DNA of 64,000 nucleotides, taken from Lepidostoma basale. Its lineage: Eukaryota; Arthropoda; Insecta; Trichoptera; Lepidostomatidae. This document shows, in pieces, positions 42,621 through 52,707 of this stretch (position 1 is the stretch's first letter; each line of letters opens with the position of its first letter). The stretch spans positions 496,001-560,000 of the forward strand of contig JAHDVF020001365.1 in assembly GCA_022606425.2 (NCBI GenBank), in the 5' to 3' direction. The notes beneath the pieces were generated by a model. That model searched no databases and was not told where the DNA came from. It was given only the letters and a program-made list of their open reading frames with translations. Made by a program: the position numbers and the translations under genes.

Positions 42621-43312
42621 ATATAGGTTGACGAAACTTCTTCTTCTTCTTCTTTGCTAGCCTTCTTCCCTCCACTGCTGGATATAGGCCTCTTCCAATT
42701 TCTTCCACTCGTCTCTATCGTGCCCCCTCTGTATCCAAGATTTTCCAACCCTTTTGATAATATTATCGGTCCATCTCATTGGTGGCCTTCCGACACTTCG
42801 CCTATTTTCCCATGGTCTCCAACTGAGTATCCTGGGTGCCCATCTGTTGCCACCCTGTCTAGCCAATCTAGCGTGTCCAGCCCATTGCCATTTCAATTTT
42901 GACACTCGGTCCATGACGTAAGCAACCCTGGTGCGGCGTCTGATTTCTTCGTTCCTTATGCGGTCTCGCAAGCTCACACCAAGTATCTGTCTTTCCATGG
43001 ACCTCTGTGTACACTTGAGCCTGTGGACACTTTTTGCTGTAAGAGTTGTCGTCTCTAGTCCGTATGTCATCATGGGCAGTATACACATATCGTAGACCTT
43101 TCTTTTGAGACAAACCGGTATTTCAACATTTTAAAAGACATGTCTCAGTTTACCAAAGGCAGCCCAACCCAGTCCAACTCTTCGAGGTAGCTCTACAGTT
43201 TGATTCTCTTTTCCGTGTCTGATTTTATGACCGAGATACACATACTCTTTCACACTTTCTATCTTATTTTCCTCTATAGTAATTTTTTTTATTTGACGAA
43301 ACAGCGGTTGCA
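42621..43312 (+). repeat. hhD right arm, split by an RTE
   Basis: ATATAGGTTGACGAAAC ends at 42637 and resumes as TTGACGAAACAGCGGTTGC at 43293. The break lies inside stem III. Confidence 0.8.
42638..43292 (-). mobile_element. RTE-D LINE 3' portion inserted in a ribozyme arm
   Basis: Minus: frame 43131-43343 has ENKIESVKEYVYLGHKIRHG. Frame 42657-43088 has MTYGLETTTLTAKSVHR, QRSMERQILGVSLRDRIRNE, LKWQWAGH, WRPWENRRSVGRPPMRW, LEEAYIQQWREEG-stop. (GAA)n tail at 42638-42652. The 10-bp target duplication TTGACGAAAC is at 42628-42637 and 43293-43302. Confidence 0.92.
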
Positions 43313-43429
43313 AAATATAAATTAACAAAAATTTTGATACCACAAAAACGGCGTTTTATAATTTAACAGTTAATAATGTTGAAGTATCATAGTGTTTCGG
43401 CCAAAACAATCAACCAAATATGAATTAAA

Positions 43430-43705
43430 TCGTGAGTTCAAAACATTTACTAAGCAGCTTGAAATGTGGTATTTTCGGTTATTTACATCAATGGATTGCG
43501 AAAGGACCTTCGAACACTAAAAATAGGTATCTTCAAATATTATTTCTAAAAGTTATTTATAGCATTTAAAGCATTTCTATAATTAGTTTCGTCGTAAAAG
43601 TATAAACAATTTAATACTTAAAGTATATATAATATATAATTAGTCTGTTTTTGATAGCTTAATTAAAAGCTGATTTCCTCGTGTAATATTTATTTCAAAT
43701 TAATC
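43430..43705. other. No recognisable feature
   Basis: Follows the GTGTTTCGGCCAAAACA outer arm of the hhD element (43398-43414). Confidence 0.4.
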
Positions 43706-43710
43706 ATTTT

Positions 43711-43752
43711 CATTTGATAATGCCTAACAAAAGCGAAATATTTATTTCCCAT
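43711..43752 (+). ncRNA. hhG arm, decayed
   Basis: TTTGATAATGCCTAACAAAA, GCGAAATATTTATTTCCCAT. Confidence 0.45.
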
Positions 43753-44009
43753 AAACAATAAGAACCGAAGAGATGGACATCTCTAGCCTTGAAAAAAAAA
43801 TTCTCTTATAAAAAAAATAGAAATTCATTGACACAGATATTTTCATTTATATTTTATACTTAAAAAATACATAAGATTTTTAATATATTTTCTTACCTGT
43901 TGCTTTGAGGTAACTGAGGCAAATTAAACTTAATTTTGGGTGTGACAGCTTACCTGAAAATAAAGAGAAAAATACTTGTTAATAAAAGAGAAAATAAAAG
44001 AAAACACAC

Positions 44010-44205
44010 AAATAAACTAACTAACTAACTAACTAACTAACCATCACGCCGTCTCCCGAAAGGGTAGGCAGAAATAATGGACTGCCATACTTTAACCGAT
44101 GTGGCACTCCATCCTTCTCTTTTCGATCCTGCGGGAGATGCAGTGTAATGGGTTGCGAACCTCATCGCCACCAATAGGCATCTCCCGAAATGCGAATAAA
44201 CACCA
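44010..44205 (-). mobile_element. nT element 3' fragment
   Basis: (AACT)n, LINE-T 3' end, then the nT body up to GGCATCTCCCG; compare 37650-37930 and 58300-58470. Confidence 0.82.
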
Positions 44206-44345
44206 TGTTATTTCCTGGCAAACTAAATCCTCTCCTCAACAATTACAAATATGTTTCGGGACAGAAAGGGCCTCCATCAGTTTAGTTAAAAATATAGGTA
44301 ATTAACACACTTGTAAATTTGTATTTGTACCACTTAATTCTTTTC

Positions 44346-44390
44346 ATCAACCAACCGGTTTCACTGTCGTCGGAGCTTCGTCAGTTACAA
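44346..44390 (-). ncRNA. Hammerhead-like motif, family hhA (left arm)
   Basis: Minus: CTGACGA (44378-44384), extra A, GCTCC.., GAAAC, CCGGTTGG. The 3' strand of stem II is mutated. Confidence 0.55.
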
Positions 44391-44394
44391 AAGA

Positions 44395-44830
44395 CTCTGA
44401 AACAATAATAAGACACAAAACACACAAAAGATACAAAATACACCAAAGTAACAAAAGACACAAAAGACATAAATACACAAAAACACAAAAGACACAAAAG
44501 ACACAAAAGACACAAAAGACACAAAAGACACAAAAGACACAAAATACACAAAATACACAAAAGACACAAAAGACACAAAATACACAAAATACACAAAAGC
44601 ACAAAATACACAAAAGACACAAAAGAGACAAAATACACAAAAGACACAAAAGACACAAAAGACACAAAAGACACAAAAGACACAAAAGACACAAAAGACA
44701 CAAAAGACACAAAAGACACAAAAGACACAAAAGACACAAAAGACACAAAAGACACAAAAGACACAAAAGACACAAAAGACACAAAAGACACTAAAGACAC
44801 AAAATACACAAAAGACACAAAAGACACTGA
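44395..44830. repeat. 9-bp satellite ACACAAAAG
   Basis: About 48 units of ACACAAAAG with a few ACACAAAAT and one ACTAAAG variants. Since 9 is a multiple of 3, long frames of LCLLC- and SFVSFV-type appear on the minus strand; they are artefacts. The array fills the loop between the two hhA arms. Confidence 0.95.
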
Positions 44831-44867
44831 AAGAATAAAAAGAGGTAAAAGTTACAGCCTTTTGTAA

Positions 44868-44912
44868 ACCAAATGAAGCTCCGGCGGGAGCGAAACCGGT
44901 TGGTTGTTGAAA
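44868..44912 (+). ncRNA. Hammerhead-like motif, family hhA (right arm)
   Basis: ATGAAGCTCC/GGGAGC, GAAACCGGTTGG (44892-44903). Stem II is intact, but the CTGACGA box is lost to AAATGA. Confidence 0.55.
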
Positions 44913-45061
44913 AGTATAAAATGGTGTAAATACAAATTGACAATTGTATTAATTATTATATTTACTAATGCCACACCACAAAATAAGTGCTTACGAAAGT
45001 ATGCCAAATTATGAAAACAAAAATATCTGATATAATTTTTTATATATATAGTGTGGTTCCA

Positions 45062-45182
45062 CTTGTGTTAAACGTCGACCAGTTTCGGCAGCTTGCTGAC
45101 ATCTTATGGTATCTCACAGAAAGCTGTCGAAGCCGGCCGACGTAAAACACAAGTGGAAGCACACTAAATATGTTTTAATTCT
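45062..45182. repeat. Fold-back element, family hhH
   Basis: Arms TTCCACTTGTGTTAAACGTCG and inverse, with GCTGCCGAAACTGGTC (minus, left) and GCTGTCGAAGCCGGCC (plus, right). The left arm has C..AAGA, T, GTCAGC/GCTGCC and GAAAC in hammerhead order; weak. Confidence 0.55.
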
Positions 45183-45215
45183 AAAAAAATCGTAATAATA
45201 ATAATAATAAAATTA

Positions 45216-45262
45216 AAACACCTGATTATGTCAACATAGGTTGACGAAACAGCTGTCGCGAA
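45216..45262 (+). ncRNA. Hammerhead-like motif, family hhD
   Basis: CTGATTA (45222-45228; one core change), extra T, stem II GTCAAC/GTTGAC perfect, GAAAC (45246-45250), ACAGCTGT, GTC, GCG. Preceded by (AAT)n. Confidence 0.65.
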
Positions 45263-45299
45263 AAATAAAAATAAAATTGTGATACATAAAAACAGAGAT

Positions 45300-45635
45300 T
45301 TATAATTTTACAGTTTGTAACTATATTTAGATAAAATTGTGGTAAGTAATAATTTTTCCGGAGAACGGTCTTCAAAGCGAAACTTTTTCGTGAAATGTCT
45401 GCCATGTGTTTAAAAGGGAATTATTATAATCCTCCTGGGCCATTCCTTGTCTACTGATACATTTAAACTTTTTGATAAATTTTCGTGAATAACCAAAATA
45501 AGAAATTTTTGGGATCTTGGGCATGTCAATATCTCATGTTGTCCGTTTTAACCAACGCAACGTCTCGTATCGTCCGAATTGCTCTTTCTACTGGCATCAT
45601 CAAAAGCAGGTTGATTCTCACAATAATCTTGTTCA
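45300..45635. other. No recognisable feature
   Basis: No repeat match seen. Confidence 0.35.
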
Positions 45636-45639
45636 TTTA

Positions 45640-45750
45640 AACTAACTAACTAACCATCACGCAATTTCCCCGGAGGGGTAGGCAGAGAGGACGGATCGCC
45701 ACAATGCTCTGTCCTGGCATACCTCTCGGGATTCCTCTACATTCATACAT
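45640..45750 (-). mobile_element. LINE-T 3' tail fragment
   Basis: (AACT)n, CATCACGCAATTTCCCC and 3' region; ends at a small satellite. Confidence 0.75.
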
Positions 45751-45751
45751 G

Positions 45752-45860
45752 TCAATACACAAAAGACAATACACAAAATACACAAAAGTCAATACACGAA
45801 GATTGGATACACAAATTGATTGAATTGAATACACAAAAGTCAATACACGAAGATTGGATC
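45752..45860. repeat. Short array related to the 9-bp satellite
   Basis: CAATACACAAAAGACAATAC..-type units plus a 24-bp ACACGAAGATTGGAT repeat, sharing the ACACAAAAG word with 44395-44830. Confidence 0.75.
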
Positions 45861-46200
45861 TGGCAGAAGAATAATAAGAGAGAAGAATTATAATAAATGC
45901 GTATGGTAGAAGGATGTATGACAGAATTTCAAATACTGATATAAAAAATTAATGCAGAGTGTGAGAAATTATTATGAACAAAATTATGAAAGTATCTATG
46001 AATTACGTGAAAAAGGATAAAAAAATAATCATTAAGAATGTATTCGTTCACGATATGAATGGAGTTCGAAGTCGAGGAAGATCGAAGAAAATATGACACG
46101 ATCAAATCAATCAAATATTAAAGGTCGGCCTGCTAGAAGTCGGAGAATAGACGTGCGTGTATGATTCGATGAATGAGTGTGGAAGAAGCAGAAGATTTCG
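45860..46200 (+). mobile_element. LINE-T internal fragment, decayed
   Basis: TGGCAGAAGAATAATAAGAG, NKIMKVSMN-like, KNVFVHDMNGVRSRGRSKK-like, then GACGTGCGTGTATGA. Confidence 0.72.
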
Positions 46201-46469
46201 TTTTTTGAACTGACTACACAGATAAATCGGGCACGTCTCCAATTAAGTTTGATCTAATGACACTCTTTAACACATATGCTATTGCAAAGACATTTTGAAA
46301 TCACGTCTAAGACAAATATTTGAAAATTCTAGAAAATCAATGCCAAAATCAACACGTGATCACAAACGGTGCGTCTGTGATCATTTGTTTTGACACAAAA
46401 AATATGTTTAACCCTTTTTCGCATGGTGTAAGCAAATTTGCTACAAATCGAAAAATCTACTAATGTATC

Positions 46470-47125
46470 TTCTTCTTCTTCTTTTAATAGATCTGACGAT
46501 CTATAACACAGAAATCATGTCTCGTCGGATGATGAGATCCAGCTGTCCTTCCATCTCTTAAATGGTCTTCCAGGTGGGCGGTGTCCGGAGGTGATTTCAT
46601 AAGTGACTGTGTATGCAAGTCTGTCACCATCCATTCGGGCTACATGGTCCCTCCAGTATCTTCTTCTGGATCTACTCCACTGAACAATATCCTCTATTTC
46701 GCAAGTTTTTCGTATGTCTACGTTGCGGACACGATCTCGGAGAGTTTTTCCAATAATTGATCTTAGGACCTTCATCTCCAATGTTCTTAGTAGTCCCTTG
46801 GTTCTCACAGTGTCGACCCGCATCTCTACAGCGTACGTCATGATAGGTCGCACGCATGTTTTATAAATTCTGATCTTGCTGTCGATACGCATGTGCTTGT
46901 TCTTCCCGATCAGATTCTTCAGGCATCCTGACACGGCAGAGGCTTTACTGACTTGGTCTCGTACTTCGGTATAAAGGTCATTTTGGCTGCAGATCTCTAC
47001 TCCCAAATATCTGAAAGTCATAACTTGCTCCACAGATATATCATCAACAGTCAGCTTGTAGGTGATCCACATAAGTGGACTTCGACGCTGAACCAGCATA
47101 TTCAATGATGAAATATAGTACACAA
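46470..47125 (-). mobile_element. RTE-G LINE 3' portion, best copy
   Basis: A 202-codon open frame (46515-47123): YKLTVDDISVEQVMTFRYLG, VEICSQNDLYTEVRDQVSKA, SAVSGCLKNLIGKNKHMRID, SKIRIYKTCVRPIMTYAVEM, MKVLRSIIGKTLRDRVRNVD, IRKTCEIEDIVQWSRSRRRY, GHRPPGRPFKRWKDSWISSS, stop, then (GAA)n at 46470-46482. This is the region after the RT palm; palm and endonuclease are missing. It is the least damaged RTE-G fragment here. Confidence 0.92.
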
Positions 47126-47135
47126 AAACCGAAGC

Positions 47136-47569
47136 TGACTAGGTCGGGGCCCAGATCTATTCAGTTTGGTCACTAGGTCACTAGAGCAGGGCATCTGTAC
47201 AAAGGCAAGCAAAGCATATAAAACGGTACTTCTGAACACCCAAGAGGTCAGTCAGTATTGCGGCTTCTAATCGACACGAGTCTACGCTACCAAGTCTACG
47301 TACGAGAAACCTCCGACCTTCCTACCGAGCTACACAACTGCCTACACCGCTACGCCACGAAACCTTCGACGAATCTTCGCTTCAGTCGACCGACGCTACT
47401 GCCCAGCGGCCATCATCCTCTACTGTCCACCCCCGGACTCCGCCCCGCTGCTATCGACATCCAGCCACGATCCCTCACGAGTATATAATACTGTTTACGT
47501 ATGATTACTTGTGATCTGTAATAAACGCTGAAACCTCCACCGTCTTTCAACTCTCACCACAAACCCCCA
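47136..47569 (+). mobile_element. Solo LTR candidate
   Basis: Begins TGACTAGGTCGGGG and ends CCCCCA (TG..CA). A TATA-like CATATAAAACGG lies at 47216-47227 with a TCAGTCAG initiator-like site downstream, and AATAAA at 47520-47525. Flanks are GAAGC (47131-47135) and AAAGC (47570-47574), a 5-bp duplication with one mismatch. GC-richer than neighbours. No internal retrovirus-like genes. Confidence 0.6.
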
Positions 47570-47624
47570 AAAGCTGTAATGTATGTAAACATATAATATT
47601 TTAATTCTATACAATTTTTTATTG

Positions 47625-48410
47625 TACGCTACATTCTACATTCTCATCTACCGCCGACAATGATGCAATACTAGCAGAGAATGAAGGTGTCCTTCAGAGA
47701 ATGTTCCACAAATTCCACCTTGCATCTAATAAATATAACATGACGATTTCTTCTAGTAAAACGAAGTGCCTAACGATATCAAAAGAGCCGTTCAGATGTG
47801 AACTGATCATCGATAACACACATATTGAGCAAGTCATGCGATTAACCTACCTAGGTGTAGAGATCTGTAGCTACAGTGACCAATATGATGAAGTGCGAGC
47901 ACAAACCAACAAAGCGACTGACAGCCTTGGCTGGCTGCTTGCGCGACACCATATGGAGGAACAAATACATGCTAACCGAAAGTAAAGTTAAGATATACAA
48001 GGCATGCCTCCGCCCCTATCACGACATATGGAAAATAAGTCAGAGCCAATATCAATAGGACTAAGAACCTTCTTAGACTAACAGAAATGCGAACCCTACG
48101 CGTCAACGCAGGCAAAGCCCGAGACCAAGAGATCGGATCAGAAACGATAACAATAAGGTATGTCCGAGGTTTTAAGGATAAATTAAGATGGGGAAGAAGC
48201 AGAAGGCGCTTTTAGAGAGACCACATGGACCGCATGACGAATACAAGAATTGCAAAAATTGTTAAAATTGAAAACCCCAGCAGTAAGAGATTACCAGGAA
48301 TACCGCCAAAATTATGGAGAGATGACGGGACATCATCATCCCAGGACAGCCCACCGTCATAAACAGGTCAGACGACCTAAACTAAAAGGAAGAAAAAGAA
48401 AATAATTTGC
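47625..48410 (+). mobile_element. RTE-G LINE 3' portion
   Basis: Begins further upstream than other copies: SSTADNDAILAENEGVLQRM, FHKFHLASNKYNMTISSSKT, KCLTISKEPFRCELIIDNTH, IEQVMRLTYLGVEIC. Then frame breaks, GRPPKLWRDD-like and a degraded GAAGAAAAAGAAA tail. Confidence 0.88.
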
Positions 48411-48424
48411 AATAGATAACTAAA

Positions 48425-48765
48425 AAACGAGTGACCCAAAGAGCCATGGAAAGAGCTATGTTAGGAATAACTCTAAGATACAGAGTCAGAAACGATACAG
48501 TGATAGAAAAAACAAAGGTCACTGACATCATCCACCGGGTAGCAGAAGCTCAGAAAAATGTAGAAGAAGACTGCTGATTTGGAGACCGAGGATAGCAAAG
48601 AGAAGTGCAGGGCGAACGCAACTACGGTGGAAGGATGACCTGAACAGACACGTCGGAATAACTTTGATGCAGTCTGCACAAGACAGGGTGACATGGAAGC
48701 GAATGGAGGAGGCCTTTGTCCAGGAATGGATAGGATTAGGATGAGGAAGAAGAAGAAATAAATTA
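48425..48765 (+). mobile_element. RTE-A LINE 3' end with (GAA)n tail
   Basis: RVTQRAMERAMLGITLRYRV, RNDTVIEKTKVTDIIHRV, then WRPRIAKRSAGRTQLRWKDD and MEEAFVQEWIGLG, stop. Confidence 0.88.
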
Positions 48766-48769
48766 AAAA

Positions 48770-49080
48770 TATCATTATGATTGAAATTAATAAAAAAATT
48801 ATGAATAGAAGGGTTAAGTATTTAAAAATTAGTGATCATTCACCATCTTATTAAATCCAAGGTCGGCATATTGTATCAGTTGACAAAGGAGTATTCCTGG
48901 CAGGATACTTAAGTTTTTTCTCCTATTTCATCCATTGGATCAAAAGAAAATTTGTCAAGTCTTTCGAAGCGAGCAGATTTTTTTTCAGTGATGAAAGAAA
49001 ATTTAAGAATTGTCTCATATTATATGTGTCAAGCGAAATAAACACTAAGATTAGAAAATTTCTAAAAACTAACTAAATAA
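48770..49080. other. No recognisable feature
   Basis: AT-rich. Confidence 0.4.
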
Positions 49081-49084
49081 CCGT

Positions 49085-49345
49085 GACACGTGCGTGCATG
49101 GTTATTTAGTGCGTCATGACACAATGTATGAATGTTGAGGAAGTGAGAGAAGTATGTGAGGAAAGAAAAGTAAGGCAGTCCATTCTTTCTAGGTTGTGAT
49201 AGTTAGTTAGTAACATCACGCCGTTTCGATTTCCAATGGACCACCACACTGTTCTATCCTGAAACGCCTCTTCCACATTCACACATCGTGACGTGCACGC
49301 TCGTCGATTGTTGCTACTTCGAACATGGACGCCTTTCATTAATTA
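49085..49345. repeat. Two LINE-T 3' fragments in opposite orientation
   Basis: Plus fragment 49085-49215 (CGTGCATG.., ATGTATGAATGTTGAGGAAG, GTTAGTTAG) joined to a minus fragment 49216-49345 (ATCACGCCGTTTCG, TTCTATCCTGAAACGCCTC). Here tails face each other. Confidence 0.7.
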
Positions 49346-49386
49346 ATTTACAATTCCATATAGTGCTATTTTGTTTTATTTTATAC

Positions 49387-49955
49387 TAGCGGACCCGACA
49401 GACGTTGTCCTGCCCGAACGTTGGCTTTCTTGCTATTAGCTGGTTCAGCAAACGTTTTTACGATATTCGTATTTTTGATAAATTATATACTAAATTATAT
49501 ATACTTTATACACACGCAAAGTGGCAATGGGCTGGCCATATCTGTCAGAGAACCGACGGCCGATGGGGAAGACGATTCTGAAGTGGAGACCAAGCACAGG
49601 ATTCCGCAGAGTTGGACGTCCCCCTGCCCGCTGGACCGACGATCTGAAGAGGATTGCTAGACCTGGATGGATGGGAGCGGCAATGGATAGGGGGCGGTGG
49701 CGTGCTTTGGGAGAGGCCTACATTTAGAAGTGGATGACAGACGGCTGATGATGATGACACGCAAATGTGATACGTGTCATACATGGAAGGAACTTCCCAG
49801 ATGGTTTTAATAGTTACCTGTCGGATCCAATTGTGAATCTAAACCATCCACCAGCCCACTCAAACACACACAAACAATTTCGTCAAAATTGGTCCAGCCG
49901 TTTAGGAAGAGTTGAACATCATACGCCCGCACGGAAGAAATATATTTTAAACTGT
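49387..49955 (+). repeat. ACTAGCGGACCCG repeat, interrupted
   Basis: Starts ACTAGCGGACCCGACAGACG and ends with a stretch containing AATTGGTCCAGCCGTTTAGG. Interrupted by RTE-F at 49521-49756. A second copy lies inverted at 63300-63532. This repeat type is widespread in insect genomes; its mobilisation class is not clear to me. Confidence 0.75.
49521..49756 (+). mobile_element. RTE-F LINE 3' end with (TGA)n tail
   Basis: VAMGWPYLSENRRPMGKTIL, KWRPSTGFRRVGRPPARWTD, DLKRIARPGWMGAAMDRGRW, RALGEAYI, stop, then TGATGATGATG. The 9-bp target duplication ACACGCAAA is at 49512-49520 and 49757-49765. Confidence 0.92.
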
Positions 49956-50106
49956 TAATGAAAAAACTTTATTTTTTGTATCACAATTGTATTTTATTTT
50001 ATATATATTTAATTATATCAAATAAATTATTCAAATTGACACAGGAACAAAAAATACACATAAATATTCCAAAAATCACGAATATTTTACATTTGATATA
50101 TTATTG

Positions 50107-50153
50107 TAACACCTGATGATGTCAACATTGGTTGAAGAAACAGCTGTCGCGTA
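50107..50153 (+). ncRNA. Hammerhead-like motif, family hhD, canonical core
   Basis: CTGATGA (50113-50119), extra T, stem II GTCAAC/GTTGAA, GAAAC (50137-50141), ACAGCTGT, GTC (50146-50148), GCG. ACAC before the core pairs with GCGT after the triplet except one A-C mismatch. Confidence 0.7.
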
Positions 50154-50394
50154 AAATAAAATAAATTGTGAAATATAAAACCAAGTTATTTAATTAAATA
50201 GTTTAAAATGTTAAGGTATCATAGTGTTTCGGCCAAAACAATGGACTATTTAAAGTAATAATTTAAAATGTCTCATCAGTGAATGAAGTGAGTGCTTCAT
50301 GTTAAAAAAAAAAATTTTAATGTCAATATATAATTCATACCGGAACAATGAAAAAAATCATATCAAAACATACAATACAAGAATTATCTAACCA

Positions 50395-50440
50395 CCACAC
50401 TGTTCTATCCTGACATAACTTCTGCACCTCTTCATTTCAT
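50395..50440 (-). mobile_element. LINE-T short fragment
   Basis: CACACTGTTCTATCCTGACA word only. Confidence 0.5.
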
Positions 50441-50584
50441 TTTCATTTATTTATTTTGATTTTCATTTATTTTGATAAAAATCACAAACATTACAGACAT
50501 ACAATTCCAGATCGTTTGCAATTACATTATAAAAAGAGAAGCATTAAAAAAAATAAGATTAAGAACTTATTCTTAATCTTATTT

Positions 50585-50880
50585 TTTTTCGGCCGCCAAT
50601 CAGCTGAAAGAAGTGAACTCCCAAGTGAATATTCCTCCTTCTCTCCAAAGATTGGTAGCTTACCATACCGAGCAAGAATTCAGTCGGACAGAGCCACGGG
50701 TAATAACCGCGCTCCCCGAGGTAAAGAAAGCGCAGAATTTTTTTCTGCACTCGCTCCACCATCAGAGAATATCGGATCCCAGGCTGTGACCAAATAACGG
50801 AATTATATTCCAGCCGACTTCTTACCAGGGAATTATACAACACCCGAAAATATCTTGGCATTCCTAAAAACAAATCCAAG
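50585..50880 (-). mobile_element. LINE-J-like RT C-terminal fragment
   Basis: Frame 50559-50879: FRVLYNSLVRSRLEYNSVIW, SLMVERVQKKILRFLYLGER, YYPWLCPTEFLLGMVSYQSL. Joined head-to-head to RTE-E. Confidence 0.83.
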
Positions 50881-51150
50881 CATAAATGGATGTGGATCGG
50901 TCACACCCTGAGACAGAACCCAGCCTGTATCGCTCAGGGCGCACAAGACTGGTCCCTTATGGGGGGAAAGAGGAAGCGAGGCAGACCTAGAGCCATCTGG
51001 AGAAGAGCCATGCAGGACGAGGTTAAAGCAGCAGGCTTCACTTTTGATGATATTAGGCATCAGGCATGCGATATAGTCGAATGGAAAAGGTTCCTTGAGG
51101 CCCTACGCACCACGGAGGTGTGACAGAACAAGAAGAGAAGGTGAAGAAAA
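50880..51150 (+). mobile_element. RTE-E LINE 3' end
   Basis: MWIGHTLRQNPACIAQGAQD, LMGGKRKRGRPRAIWRRAMQ, DEVKAAGFTFDDIRHQACDI, FLEALRTTEV-stop, then an AAGAAGAGAAGG tail. Undisturbed frame 50890-51123. Confidence 0.9.
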
Positions 51151-51515
51151 ATTCTTAAAAATCGAATGCATATCCCGATATTAATCTTTCCTCAGAGCTA
51201 CTATTTAGAACGAGTATGAAACCGACCGTTTTTGAGACAAAAACTGCGTGTCCAAATGTCGTCTCGTATTCTAAAAACGTCCGAGATTAAAGGAGAATAT
51301 GATTTATTAGGTTTTTGACTCTCAAATTTATGAATGCCAGTAATATTGTAGAATTGAAAAATTATGAAATTTAGTATGTGCGAACATAAAATTATTATTT
51401 GCTTCTGGGAACTTATATATTTATTCGAATTTATGTCACAATGTTGTTGAAAAGATATCGCACGTGCCTCTTTTTTTTTTTTTTTTTAATTCACTGGAAT
51501 TTAATTCCATAATAA
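51151..51515. other. No recognisable feature
   Basis: Includes a poly-T run at 51472-51487. Confidence 0.4.
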
Positions 51516-51524
51516 ATATTCATC

Positions 51525-51905
51525 AGAATAAATATACAATTAAGCAAGTTAGCGAATTTGGTTATCTGGGAAGCATGTTTATAAGAGATGGAAGAATGAA
51601 GAATGATATCGGAAGAAGGGTTGGGGCTGGAAACAAAATAAATGGTTCACTCGAAGTCATTACCGCAAATAGAAATACAGGTATATCGACTGAAGCAAAG
51701 ATGGCAGTGCACAATGGACTTCTAGTTCCGACCCTTATGTATGGAAGTGAAGCTTGGAGTTGGCAGAAGAAGGATGAATGTAGGATAAATTCCGTAGAAA
51801 TGAGGTCACTAAGAAGAATGTGCGGTAAAACAATGTTTGATAGAATATCTAATGATGAAAGTAAGAAAGATGAGGGAAGAATGGTTAAAAATATATATAC
51901 AAGTC
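51525..51905 (+). mobile_element. LINE-T internal fragment
   Basis: Open frame: EFGYLGSMFIRDGRMKNDIG, RRVGAGNKINGSLEVITANR, VPTLMYGSEAWSWQKKDECR, MRSLRRMCGKTMFDRIS, then an internal deletion to GRMVKNIYT. No 3' end. Confidence 0.85.
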
Positions 51906-52057
51906 CATCATCAAAATAATGATAATTAATAATTATATGTTAAATAATAATGAAATAAAACGATGTTTTTGAACCATTATTGAATATGAATTTCCATCAA
52001 GAGATTTCTGTTAAATCATTAGATTATTATTATATGTTATTTTATGGTAAGCACCAT

Positions 52058-52691
52058 TCTGATTTCGAATATTTGGTTTGGTTCATGTGGTGCTCCCGTA
52101 AATTTGGAAATAGTTCGTGTATAAGTGAATTGTTTTGGCCAATTTGATTGTTGCCGCACTTTATAACAGTTATACGTTTTTACTGTTTTGATGTAAAAAT
52201 TATACAAGTTTTTTCGTTTTTTATAAATAATTTTGACAGGTGTAAAAATATATTTTTCATTTGTTCCAATGACAATTTGAATAATTTCTTCAATAATATT
52301 TTTAAATTATTGCTTATTATTAGATTTTTTTTAGTGCCTAATTACAGTAAATTAAAAATAAAAATAGTGGATACGTGGTATTTAAATTAAATAAACACAA
52401 AAGTCTGGATCGTCCAGCTGACAAAATGTGCACCATCTAAAAGAACATTGTGTTAAATTATTTTTATTGTATTTGAAATTATCTGTTATAGATTTATTAT
52501 GTGAATGTTGTACGATCGAAGTATGCGCGGGAGATGCCTATTGGTGGCGATGAGGTTCGTATCCCATCACACCGCGTCTCTCACGGGTGCGAAAAGAGAC
52601 GGATGGAGTGCCGCATCGGTTAAAATGTGGCAGTCCATTCTTTCTGCCTACCCTTTCGGGGAGACGGCGTGATGGTTAGTTAGTTAGCTAG
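52058..52691 (+). mobile_element. nT element, full-length copy with target duplication
   Basis: A 634-bp non-coding element: AT-rich body starting TCTGATTTCGAA, a GC-rich part (GCGGGAGATGCC.., CATCACACCGCGTCTC), then the LINE-T 3' end and GTTA tail. TTATGGTAAGCACCAT (52042-52057) and TTATGGTAAACACCAT (52692-52707) flank it. It probably uses LINE-T proteins, since it shares only the 3' end with LINE-T. Confidence 0.88.
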
Positions 52692-52707
52692 TTATGGTAA
52701 ACACCAT

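Noticed and set aside
43398..43414. GTGTTTCGGCCAAAACA arms (also near 50220, 55458, 60850) as further hammerhead cores
   Set aside because: GAAACAC is present on the minus strand, but no CTGANGA box or palindromic stem III lies at the right distance; treated as outer arms of hhD elements.
44347..44827. Long minus-strand open frames rich in CLLCLLC and SFVSFV
   Set aside because: They are translations of a 9-bp satellite whose unit is a multiple of three; no start context or domain supports a gene.
44395..44830. CRISPR array
   Set aside because: The unit is 9 bp with no spacers; the context is eukaryotic.
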